A stretch of 6,662 bases of DNA, from the NCBI GenBank assembly GCA_015660615.1, contig DQKQ01000006.1, forward strand, positions 1-6,662. Direction: 5' to 3'. Position numbers and translations under genes: made by a program. How positions within the stretch are numbered: position 1 is the stretch's first letter; every line of letters starts with the position of its first letter. Of this stretch, positions 1 through 4,280 are shown one piece after another. The DNA comes from Flavobacteriales bacterium. GTDB taxonomy: Bacteria; Bacteroidota; Bacteroidia; Flavobacteriales_D; Sanyastnellaceae. The notes beneath the pieces were generated by a model, which searched no databases, had not been told where the DNA came from, and was given only the letters and a program-made list of their open reading frames with translations.

Positions 1-92
1 CGAACGTCGATAAGTATACGGCCAATAATGGGCCGCGTATAGCCGACGAACAAGAGGCTTTAGCTTTGCTAGACGAATTGGATTCGGAATAG
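1..92 (+). CDS. C-terminal fragment of an unidentified protein
   Basis: Only the last 29 codons lie in the window. The frame starting at base 3 is open to a TAG at 90-92, and the other two forward frames stop within 45 bases. The visible tail is hydrophilic and acidic (it ends ALALLDELDSE), as a soluble protein's C-terminus often is. No family can be recognised from so short a piece. The stop codon shares one base with the GTG of the next possible gene, and a strong terminator follows about 75 bases later, so this is probably near the end of a + strand operon. Confidence 0.6.
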   Translation, partial: NVDKYTANNGPRIADEQEALALLDELDSE

Positions 93-175
93 TGTGGCTA
101 CTTCCTGCTGTCATGGTGGGAATAGTAATCTTTGCTGCGATTGCTATGTGGCTAGAAGCAACACCCCCCCGTTAG
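92..175 (+). CDS. possible 27-residue single-pass membrane peptide
   Basis: A GTG at 92-94 overlaps the preceding TAG by one base and opens a 27-codon frame ending in TAG at 173-175. The peptide is mostly hydrophobic (MWLLPAVMVGIVIFAAIAMW, then LEATPPR), which fits one membrane helix of about 20 residues with a short C-terminal tail. An internal ATG at 113 would give a 20-residue version. There is no good Shine-Dalgarno sequence (only GGAA at 86-89, too close to the GTG), so translation would rely on coupling to the upstream gene. Its stop codon lies inside the left arm of the terminator hairpin. A chance hydrophobic frame remains possible. Confidence 0.35.
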   Translation: MWLLPAVMVGIVIFAAIAMWLEATPPR

Positions 176-199
176 GTGGAACCCTAGCGGGGTTTTTTT
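167..199 (+). terminator. intrinsic terminator
   Basis: A 10-bp stem, with one G-U pair, joins 167-176 (CCCCGTTAGG) to 183-192 (CCTAGCGGGG) around a 6-base loop. Seven T residues follow at 193-199. This is a classical Rho-independent terminator closing the operon that enters from the left. Confidence 0.9.
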
Positions 200-204
200 A
201 TTCG

Positions 205-317
205 TAACCTGTTGATACCAAAGGGTTTAGGCCGAAAAATCCGGCCCGCCCGGCGAATCGCCGTAACCCTTGCCTATCAAAGGACTTAGAACTACTTTAT
301 TTTTATGTAAAGTTTAG
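205..317 (+). repeat. intergenic repeat cassette A, probable regulator-binding array
   Basis: Two 26-bp units at 205-230 and 264-289 flank a GC-rich 33-bp block (231-263). The units begin TAACC and end near AAAGG-N2-TTAG. A degenerate third unit, mainly its 3' half, lies at about 292-317, two bases before the -35 box. The 33-bp block contains two short dyads, GGCCG/CGGCC (230-246) and CGGCG/CGCCG around AAT (251-263). It matches the block at 1682-1714 at 32 of 33 positions. Each 26-bp unit has loose dyad symmetry (TAAnCC...GGnnTTA). The cassette lies between a terminator and a promoter, so DNA binding is more likely than an RNA function. The binding protein is unknown. Confidence 0.75.
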
Positions 318-319
318 CC

Positions 320-347
320 TTGTAAATGCCGATAATAATAGTATAAT
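320..347 (+). promoter_or_regulatory. sigma70-type promoter for the small CxxC gene
   Basis: TTGTAA at 320-325 and TATAAT at 342-347 are separated by 16 bp. The bases before the -10 box (GATAATAATAG) resemble those of the promoter at 1792-1820 (GATATATATAG), so the promoter is part of the duplicated cassette. Transcription would begin near 354. That makes the ATG at 354 an unlikely start and favours the ATG at 369. Confidence 0.75.
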
Positions 348-368
348 CAAAGCATGGAGACAAGACAA

Positions 369-572
369 ATGAAAACTGAAATGCTGATTCAGTGCTGCGA
401 GTGCAACACAATGTCAGAACGGACGATTACTTTGGAGATCCCTGCCCTACAGGGTTGGAATCGGACGGGTGCAATCGCTTGCACAATAGACCGGGCTCGT
501 CGGGTCTTTCCTAATCTATCAGAACTTGAGCTACGAATGTTTGTAGAAACTAAATGTGAAAAATGTGCTTGA
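369..572 (+). CDS. small CxxC-type putative zinc-binding protein, 67 aa
   Basis: The function is not recognised. The protein has a CxxC pair at C9/C12 (CCEC, with an extra C10) and another at C63/C66 (CEKC) near its end. Four cysteines paired this way could bind one zinc ion in a ribbon-like fold. No signal peptide or membrane segment is visible. The start at 369 is chosen over the in-frame ATG at 354 because GGAGA at 356-360 sits 8-9 bases before 369, whereas 354 coincides with the predicted transcription start. The gene is transcribed from the promoter at 320-347. Its TGA stop (570-572) lies inside the -35 box of the next promoter, so the two units are packed with no spare bases. Confidence 0.75.
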   Translation: MKTEMLIQCCECNTMSERTITLEIPALQGWNRTGAIACTIDRARRVFPNLSELELRMFVETKCEKCA

Positions 573-597
573 CATCCGACTAGTTGGATGTTACAAT
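569..597 (+). promoter_or_regulatory. consensus sigma70 promoter of the DUF932 gene
   Basis: TTGACA at 569-574 and TACAAT at 592-597 have an exact 17-bp spacer. Transcription should begin near 604, giving an untranslated leader of about 37 bases before the ATG at 641. A near-perfect palindrome fills the spacer, so the promoter is probably regulated. Confidence 0.88.
572..591 (+). promoter_or_regulatory. palindromic operator within the promoter spacer
   Basis: ACATCC at 572-577 and GGATGT at 586-591 are exact inverted repeats, and the centre holds ACTAGT, itself palindromic. Only the pair 578/585 breaks the 20-bp dyad. The element covers the whole space between the -35 and -10 boxes. That is a typical place for a dimeric repressor to block RNA polymerase, or for a MerR-type activator to act. 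No regulator gene can be assigned to it. Confidence 0.65.
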
Positions 598-640
598 TAA
601 AATATCAGAAGTTTCGTTTCTTTCTTTAGGAGATTTTGTT

Positions 641-1597
641 ATGTCGGCACGAGTCGAACAAATGGCGTATTTTGGTGAGGTTCCGTGGCATGGTCTAGGT
701 AATACCCTGGACGGTACTGAGGACGTGGAAGGCGTCATGCTTAAGGCAGGCTTAGATTGGACGGTCAAGACTGAAACTCTTTATCGTAAAATCGGTGACA
801 GCTACGTCGATTACAAGCTTGGTCGTGCTAGCGTCCGACAGTCGGATAATTCAGACTTGGGATGCGTCGGCCCACGCTGGACACCTTTACAGAATGCTGA
901 TGCGTTTAGGGTTTTCGAGCCGCTCGTAAACTCTGGCGATATGGCTTGGCATACTGCCGGGTCACTCAAAAACGGGCAGAGAGTTTGGGTTATGTGCCAA
1001 TTGAACCTGGATAATTCGGTGATCGTCCCTGGTGACGAAATCCGCAAATTTGCGTTACTCTCAAACGGCCATGATGGCAAGCTGGCGGTTCACTTTGGCT
1101 TCACCCCAATTCGGGTGGTGTGTGCCAATACGGAGGCTCTTGCCCGTGGTTCCGAGGCATCGAAATTGATTCGAGTTCGGCATCATCAGTTCGTGAAAGA
1201 AAACGTGGAGAAGCTTCGTGATATCATGAACCTTGCCGATCAGGAATTTGAGGCTACTTGCGATCAGTACCGATTCCTCGCTAGTCGCGGAATTAACAAA
1301 GCTGATCTTAAAAAGTACGTTAAATTGGTGTTTGAAGTTCACGACAAGGAAGATACGGACATCTCCACTCGAACCAAGAACATTATCGCAAAGGTGGAAA
1401 ACTTGTTTGAGACTGGTCGCGGTACCGATGTGCCGGGAGTGACCGGGACATGGTGGGGAGCATATAATGCTGTCTCCGAGTACCTCAATTACGACAAAGG
1501 TAATAACGAGGCAAACCGAATGGACTCGCTTTGGTTTGGGCCAAATGGTAACCAAAACCAAAAGGCCCTTCTACAGGCTGTGACTCTGGCCGCCTAG
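641..1597 (+). CDS. DUF932 family phage/plasmid-like protein, 318 aa
   Basis: The N-terminus, with AYFGEVPWHGLGNTL at about residues 9-23, matches the characteristic start of DUF932 / TIGR03299 proteins. The full length is usual for that family. DUF932 proteins are common in phages, plasmids and other mobile elements, and their biochemical role is not established. The protein is soluble, with no membrane segment. The start is the ATG at 641, preceded by AGGAGA at 628-633 with a 7-base spacing. A longer frame from a TTG at 584 is rejected because it would begin inside the promoter. The gene forms a single-gene unit between the promoter at 569-597 and the terminator at 1621-1647. Confidence 0.9.
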   Translation: MSARVEQMAYFGEVPWHGLGNTLDGTEDVEGVMLKAGLDWTVKTETLYRKIGDSYVDYKLGRASVRQSDNSDLGCVGPRWTPLQNADAFRVFEPLVNSGDMAWHTAGSLKNGQRVWVMCQLNLDNSVIVPGDEIRKFALLSNGHDGKLAVHFGFTPIRVVCANTEALARGSEASKLIRVRHHQFVKENVEKLRDIMNLADQEFEATCDQYRFLASRGINKADLKKYVKLVFEVHDKEDTDISTRTKNIIAKVENLFETGRGTDVPGVTGTWWGAYNAVSEYLNYDKGNNEANRMDSLWFGPNGNQNQKALLQAVTLAA

Positions 1598-1601
1598 AAA
1601 T

Positions 1602-1622
1602 TTGGAGCTTGGAGCTTGGAAC
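1602..1622 (+). repeat. three tandem 7-bp repeats
   Basis: TTGGAGC occurs twice in tandem (1602-1615), followed by the variant TTGGAAC (1616-1622), directly between the DUF932 stop codon and the terminator stem. It is short and may be slippage in a non-coding stretch. Confidence 0.6.
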
Positions 1623-1647
1623 CTCACCCGCAAGGGTGGGGTTTTTT
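1621..1647 (+). terminator. intrinsic terminator with GCAA tetraloop
   Basis: ACCTCACCC (1621-1629) pairs with GGGTGGGGT (1634-1642) across a GCAA tetraloop, giving nine pairs including one G-U. A run of six T residues follows at 1642-1647. It ends the DUF932 transcript and insulates it from cassette B. Confidence 0.92.
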
Positions 1648-1655
1648 ATTTGACT

Positions 1656-1790
1656 TAACCTGTTGGTATGAAAAGACTTAGGCCGAAAAATCCGGCCCGC
1701 CCGGCGAATCGTCGTAACCCCTTGGTATGAAAGGACTTACGGCGTTTTTTATTTAAATTCGATGTAACTCCTTTTAGGCTAAAGACTTAC
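1656..1790 (+). repeat. intergenic repeat cassette B, second copy of cassette A
   Basis: Three 26-bp units lie at 1656-1681, 1715-1740 and 1765-1790. The first two flank a 33-bp GC-rich block (1682-1714) that differs from cassette A at a single position. That change turns a G-C pair of its small CGGCG-AAT-CGTCG dyad into G-U. The first two units match each other at 22 of 26 positions and their cassette A counterparts at about 20 of 26. The third unit is more diverged and ends one base before the -35 box of the promoter at 1792. As in cassette A, an intrinsic terminator lies just upstream and a promoter just downstream. The layout suggests a shared regulator acting from upstream of the promoter. 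Confidence 0.8.
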
Positions 1791-1791
1791 G

Positions 1792-1820
1792 TTGACATGT
1801 GTCGATATATATAGTATAAT
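1792..1820 (+). promoter_or_regulatory. perfect consensus sigma70 promoter
   Basis: TTGACA at 1792-1797 and TATAAT at 1815-1820 match consensus at all twelve positions with an exact 17-bp spacer. Transcription should begin near 1827. The first plausible start codon is about 330 bases downstream, so the promoter probably makes an untranslated RNA or a very long leader. Confidence 0.9.
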
Positions 1821-1839
1821 GTAGTACAGGGGGTACAGG

Positions 1840-1853
1840 TAAGGTAGAGAAGA
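1840..1853 (+). repeat. left 14-bp direct repeat flanking the module
   Basis: TAAGGTAGAGAAGA here is identical to 2448-2461. The two copies bracket about 600 bases holding both composite repeats and the small zinc-finger ORF. They could be a footprint of insertion or duplication, or ends of a recombining cassette. Confidence 0.7.
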
Positions 1854-1912
1854 TAAAAAAAGTAGAGAAACAAATCGAGACTCGGGTCGGCGTCGAGGTG
1901 ATCTGGACGGAT

Positions 1913-2117
1913 TGTACCAGCCGTTCCAGCTTGAGTAGTCTACGAATTGTCTGTATCTCGCGAGTTTTTATAGTCTGTCTGGCCCTGCGAGCACGTCGGT
2001 TATATTTACAGTTCGGCCCTGTACCACCCCAGCTAGCTTAAGCAGCTCCAGGCACGCCAGTTTAATAGTCTAGGGGTAGTCAATGGAACTGGAGTAGCAC
2101 GCGGGTTTAATAACTCA
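1913..2117 (+). repeat. composite repeat, copy 1
   Basis: This copy holds three sub-elements. Element a (from 1913) has TGTACCA, TTCCAGCTT and then CGCGAGTTT..TAGTC. Element b (from 2020) has TGTACCACCCC, TAGCTT and then GCACGCCAGTTTAATAGTC. Element e is GCACGCGGGTTTAATAACTC at 2097-2116. The same order recurs at 2281-2439, and a resembles c while b resembles d. That indicates duplication of a bipartite unit and not independent short repeats. An extra related motif, GCACGTCGGTTATATTTAC, lies at 1991-2009 between a and b. Confidence 0.6.
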
Positions 2118-2120
2118 GAG

Positions 2121-2126
2121 TATAAT
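2121..2126 (+). promoter_or_regulatory. candidate -10 box upstream of the zinc-finger ORF
   Basis: TATAAT stands about 33 bases before the ATG at 2159, in the context GAGTATAATTGA. GAGTATAATTAA recurs at 4210-4221. No convincing -35 box or extended -10 is visible, so it may need an activator or may not be a promoter. Confidence 0.3.
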
Positions 2127-2158
2127 TGAATATAAGTGCTGACTGTATAGGAGATACT

Positions 2159-2443
2159 ATGAGACCTGAATATCGTATATGTAAAAAATGTAATATAGAA
2201 AAAGAACTACAGAGATTCGCGGCAAGTAAGCAATGTAAATGGGGTCGGGAATGGCGATGCAACACTTGTAAGTGTAGGGCTGTAGCACCCCTTCCAGCTT
2301 GGTACGCCCTTCCTTTCTTTGCACGCCAGTTTCGTAGTCACTGCGTGATCTGTAGCACCCCAGTTAGCTTGGGAACCGCCAATCTAATCTATGCACGCGA
2401 GTTAGTCTATAACATGAATTGGCACGGGAGTTATTTTAATTAA
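2159..2443 (+). CDS. small zinc-finger protein, possibly a remnant of an HNH-endonuclease-like gene, 94 aa
   Basis: The first 41 residues have the C-x2-C...F...G...C-x2-C pattern (C8/C11 and C34/C37, with IEKELQRF between) found at the N-terminus of many phage HNH-type endonucleases and small zinc proteins. No HNH catalytic motif follows. From about residue 41 the frame runs through the second composite repeat, whose sub-elements are read in different frames. The C-terminal half is therefore probably not under protein-level selection. The start is the ATG at 2159, with AGGAGA at 2149-2154 in front. The upstream in-frame start at 2126 has no ribosome binding site and overlaps the -10-like box. 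It may be a truncated gene or a genuine small protein with an acquired tail. Confidence 0.5.
   Translation: MRPEYRICKKCNIEKELQRFAASKQCKWGREWRCNTCKCRAVAPLPAWYALPFFARQFRSHCVICSTPVSLGTANLIYARELVYNMNWHGSYFN
2281..2439 (+). repeat. composite repeat, copy 2
   Basis: Element c starts at 2281 (TGTAGCACCCC, TTCCAGCTT, then GCACGCCAGTTT..TAGTC). Element d starts at 2351 (TGTAGCACCCC, TAGCTT, then GCACGCGAGTTAGTC). Element e' is at 2422-2439 (GCACGGGAGTTATTTTAA). The order matches copy 1, and the a-b linker (CTGCGAG) and c-d linker (CTGCGTG) are also related. The copy lies inside the ORF at 2159-2443, with c and d in different codon phases. Confidence 0.6.
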
Positions 2444-2447
2444 AAAA

Positions 2448-2461
2448 TAAGGTAGAGAAGA
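2448..2461 (+). repeat. right 14-bp direct repeat flanking the module
   Basis: Identical to 1840-1853. It ends one base before the stop codon of the minus-strand gene at 2462-2776, so the module boundary abuts that gene's 3' end. An A/T-rich imperfect dyad (2431-2450) just before it is a weak candidate for stopping either convergent transcript. Confidence 0.7.
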
Positions 2462-2776
2462 CTATTGAAGCAGGCAAAAGACAACCCATAGCTGAGCAAG
2501 ACTCAACGCAGCTAGACCTAGATAGGCCGACCGTGGTTTGGTCTTGTATAGCTTAAGAAGTGTGGCCGCAATTACCCATAGGCAAGCCATTTTGAGAGTC
2601 ATGAAGAGAGCCACGGAATTCCCGTCAGCCATAATCAGCCACGCACCTATTGGATTTTGTTCATTCGCTATGACATTGGCTTGAAATTTGATCGTAAGGT
2701 AGTGGTCAATCAGGCTTATTAAAAGAATCCAAATAAAGCCCGCCACTAGTTTCTTATCATAATATAATGTTTTCAT
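2462..2776 (-). CDS. small three-TM membrane protein, DUF5658-like, 104 aa
   Basis: Three hydrophobic segments are visible at about residues 11-29, 55-75 and 84-102. A D24-x3-T28 motif near the end of helix 1 and an NEQNP motif at 38-42 resemble the D..T and E-x-NP signatures of small DUF5658-type membrane proteins. That family's function is unknown, and the assignment is from motif memory only. The ATG at 2776 lies 20 bases inside the end of the oxygenase gene, so translation is probably coupled. An in-frame TTG at 2791 is an alternative start. No Shine-Dalgarno sequence is clear for either. This is the last gene of the minus-strand operon and converges on the module at 1840-2461. Confidence 0.75.
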   Translation of the reverse strand: MKTLYYDKKLVAGFIWILLISLIDHYLTIKFQANVIANEQNPIGAWLIMADGNSVALFMTLKMACLWVIAATLLKLYKTKPRSAYLGLAALSLAQLWVVFCLLQ

Positions 2777-3398
2777 TTGATTTAAAAACAAACCCCCGTA
2801 AAATGTACCTGTCGGGATAGTCTTCTTTCATTTGGACAGAATGCCACGAGTTGTCACATGGGGCGAATACAAATAAAGTATTGCGAATGTATTCAGCCTG
2901 CTTAACGATGGTAAAATCAGACCAAGCCGCGTGAGTACGATCTTCCTGGGTCAGAGAGGACATGTCTTTTTGAGGAACACAAATATTAGTTCCCATGTCC
3001 GTTGGCGATCCTTCGGTCGGCATATAAACCATATAGCTAACTAGCTTTATTAGCATGTCTCTATGTGGGGTAATCTTATAAGGGAATCTGCTTTTTTGAA
3101 ACTTACCTACTGAATAGCCGCGTTCCCGCTTATTAAATTTATCTAGGAATAACTGGGCTATTGTATCGCTCTCTAAAAAATCCAGAACTTTTCGCCCTAG
3201 CACCCCTTCTTCCAACATGCTGGTAAAGTTTGTAAGACTTGGAAATCCTTCTACACTGTCCTTAGTAGCCTTATAGTTGAATACTTCTTTTTCCAGCTCA
3301 GAATAAAAAAAGTCAGAAAAAACGTCTCTTATGATCAGGTGAGGATAAGGAAACTCGATGATCCTGCCCGCACATAGCTTTTCCTCAAATTCTTTCAA
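2757..3398 (-). CDS. 2-oxoglutarate/Fe(II)-dependent oxygenase, prolyl-4-hydroxylase-like fold, 213 aa
   Basis: Members of this superfamily use Fe(II), O2 and 2-oxoglutarate to hydroxylate a protein, nucleic acid or small molecule. The facial triad is visible as H112-x-D114 (ITPHRDMLIK, followed by a predicted strand LVSYMVYMP) and H186 (NSWHSV). R197 in the following RYILRGFVF strand is the likely 2-oxoglutarate-binding residue. The N-terminal part (FPYPHLIIRDVF) resembles the lead-in of phage P4H/SM-20-like oxygenases. The preferred start is a TTG at 3398 whose last two bases overlap the stop of the upstream membrane gene (TTGA), implying coupling. A longer frame from a GTG at 3473 is less likely because it would overlap that gene by about 80 bases. 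The substrate cannot be predicted. Confidence 0.85.
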   Translation of the reverse strand: MKEFEEKLCAGRIIEFPYPHLIIRDVFSDFFYSELEKEVFNYKATKDSVEGFPSLTNFTSMLEEGVLGRKVLDFLESDTIAQLFLDKFNKRERGYSVGKFQKSRFPYKITPHRDMLIKLVSYMVYMPTEGSPTDMGTNICVPQKDMSSLTQEDRTHAAWSDFTIVKQAEYIRNTLFVFAPCDNSWHSVQMKEDYPDRYILRGFVFKSNENIIL

Positions 3399-3580
3399 AT
3401 CGAGTAATCCGATATGTAAAAAGATAAGGTATAAACCAGGACAATTAATACAGAGATGGCTACGATATAGCACCCAGGCAGTACCGCGTTTTCAATATAT
3501 TTCATGCTTTTTGCCGTGTAAGGTTCCTCATTCTTCCCTAATATTCCCAGTCTTTCATCCGAATATATTGTTCCCACCAT
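3395..3580 (-). CDS. small single-pass membrane protein, 61 aa
   Basis: The N-terminal 30 residues are polar. A hydrophobic helix follows at about 33-56 (VLPGCYIVAISVLIVLVY, then TLSFYI), and a five-residue tail ends in SDYSI. No known family is recognised. The ATG at 3580 is preceded by GGAG about ten bases away and by a G-rich stretch nearer to it. An in-frame stop just upstream (3605-3607) fixes the reading frame. The TGA stop overlaps the presumed TTG start of the oxygenase, so the two genes are probably co-translated. The oxygenase and both small membrane proteins likely form one unit. Its promoter was not found, so it may depend on read-through past the terminator-like region upstream. 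Confidence 0.65.
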   Translation of the reverse strand: MVGTIYSDERLGILGKNEEPYTAKSMKYIENAVLPGCYIVAISVLIVLVYTLSFYISDYSI

Positions 3581-3609
3581 CCACCCCGCACTCCGTAGAG
3601 GCGGCTACT

Positions 3610-3734
3610 AAAAAGAACAACGAGAAAAAACCCCATTGAGCTGGGAGGTTTCTGGGGTGGCCCGTCCCATCTTTCTACCTTTTTTCACCTGCATGAATGT
3701 GTGGTAGTCAGCAAGCCTAATTCTCTCGTTGTTC
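3610..3734 (-). terminator. nested terminator-like structure downstream of the 86-aa gene
   Basis: On the minus strand CCCCA (3657-3653) pairs with TGGGG (3635-3631), or CCCA with TGGG in a tighter hairpin, followed by six T residues (3630-3625). Enclosing it, a 14-bp stem with one G-U pair joins 3734-3721 (GAACAACGAGAGAA) to 3628-3615 (TTTTCTCGTTGTTC), itself followed by five T residues (3614-3610). The T tract of the inner hairpin is partly used by the outer stem, so the two structures partly compete. It probably ends, or conditionally attenuates, transcription from the gene at 3748-4008 into the oxygenase operon. Confidence 0.6.
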
Positions 3735-3747
3735 CCTTAATTATACA

Positions 3748-4008
3748 CTAGGAATCCTTGTTTGCAAGCCTCTCAGACCGCTTTTTAAGAATTTTATAGA
3801 AGTTTGTAGCTTCCTCAACCTTCCCGGTTAATTCTTCCTGAGAAATAATCTCTTTGTCAAGTAGAAGGGAAATTAATCCAAAGAACATTAGATCCTTGAC
3901 CTCTTCGGAGTGTTCCATCTGAAAGAAGTCTTTCGCTACTTCATTGAGGGCGGCGTCCCTAACAAAAGGATTATCTGATTCCAGCTCAGAGTTCGGGGTA
4001 TAATCCAT
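3748..4008 (-). CDS. small acidic protein of unknown function, 86 aa
   Basis: No family is recognised. The protein is soluble and rich in Glu, Asp and Lys. It appears largely helical, with a hydrophobic stretch (LMFFGLISLLLDKEI) in the middle and a charged helix at the C-terminus (EEATNFYKILKKRSERL). That is compatible with a small helical-bundle or dimerising adaptor. The start is the second ATG at 4008, because GGAGAGAAG lies immediately upstream. The first in-frame ATG at 4020 has no ribosome binding site. Three TTTAAA-containing repeats lie just upstream. It is the first gene of the minus-strand island and is separated from the oxygenase operon by the structured region at 3610-3734. Confidence 0.7.
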   Translation of the reverse strand: MDYTPNSELESDNPFVRDAALNEVAKDFFQMEHSEEVKDLMFFGLISLLLDKEIISQEELTGKVEEATNFYKILKKRSERLANKDS

Positions 4009-4020
4009 TCTTCTCTCCAT

Positions 4021-4045
4021 CTTTAAAGGGTTTAAAGGTTTAAAA
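4021..4045 (-). promoter_or_regulatory. TTTAAAGG repeat cluster upstream of the 86-aa gene
   Basis: TTTAAA occurs three times, at 4022-4027, 4031-4036 and 4039-4044, with GG or GGG between copies. The first forms the palindrome CTTTAAAG. The position directly upstream of the minus-strand gene suggests an operator or an A/T-rich promoter element. No clear -35 and -10 pair could be found for this gene. Confidence 0.35.
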
Positions 4046-4054
4046 TAATTATTC

Positions 4055-4188
4055 TTCCAGATTCGTCTTGCCCTCTAGTGGGGACGGAAACCTCGTTGAA
4101 GCTCACTGTGTCCTCACAACTGCTAAGTAATATTTTCTTCTACTATAGTTGTACTACCGGCGAGAACTTTGAAGAAAGAAATCTGGAA
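4055..4188. repeat. nested long-range inverted repeats
   Basis: TTCCAGATT (4055-4063) and AATCTGGAA (4180-4188) are exact 9-bp inverted repeats. Inside them, TTTCTTC (4134-4140) and GAAGAAA (4171-4177) form a 7-bp pair. Nothing here is coding. The nesting would allow an RNA of about 135 bases to close on itself, but no promoter is obvious and the purine-rich arms are low in complexity. Confidence 0.4.
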
Positions 4189-4280
4189 AGAAATCCCAGA
4201 AAGTTTCAGGAGTATAATTAAAGTGGCACCCAACCTGAAATAAAAGTGGCCGTTAAAAGCACTTGAGCATGTCAGTCGTC

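Larger units (their letters stand above)
1827..2158 (+). other. untranslated transcribed region, possible non-coding RNA
   Basis: No gene with a ribosome binding site could be found here, although a perfect promoter reads into it. The early part is purine-rich, with GTAGAGAA twice (1844-1851 and 1862-1869). A hairpin joins CTGGACGG (1903-1910) to CCGTTCCAG (1921-1929) with a one-base bulge. CTCCAG (2046-2051) can pair with CTGGAG (2088-2093), and CCAGTT (2057-2062) could pair alternatively with AACTGG (2086-2091). The region also carries the first copy of the composite repeat (1913-2117). No known RNA family is recognised and no clear terminator precedes the gene at 2159, so a long leader for that gene is equally possible. 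Confidence 0.4.

Noticed and set aside
205..289. A mini CRISPR array (26-bp repeat, 33-bp spacer, 26-bp repeat), repeated at 1656-1740
   Set aside because: The spacer is almost identical in both places and the repeats are the more diverged part, the opposite of a CRISPR array. No cas gene is present.
1061..1561. A 166-codon minus-strand frame opposite the DUF932 gene
   Set aside because: It is a shadow of the well-supported + strand gene. It has no ribosome binding site and a low-quality composition.
1827..2158. tRNA or tmRNA gene in the untranslated region
   Set aside because: No cloverleaf, T-loop consensus or acceptor stem could be assembled here or at 4365-4830.
1913..2439. Template and variable repeats of a diversity-generating retroelement
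   Set aside because: Differences between copies are not confined to adenines of one copy, and no reverse transcriptase gene is visible.
3358..3639. A 93-codon + strand frame
   Set aside because: It lies antisense to the oxygenase and one-TM genes, has no ribosome binding site and runs through the terminator region.
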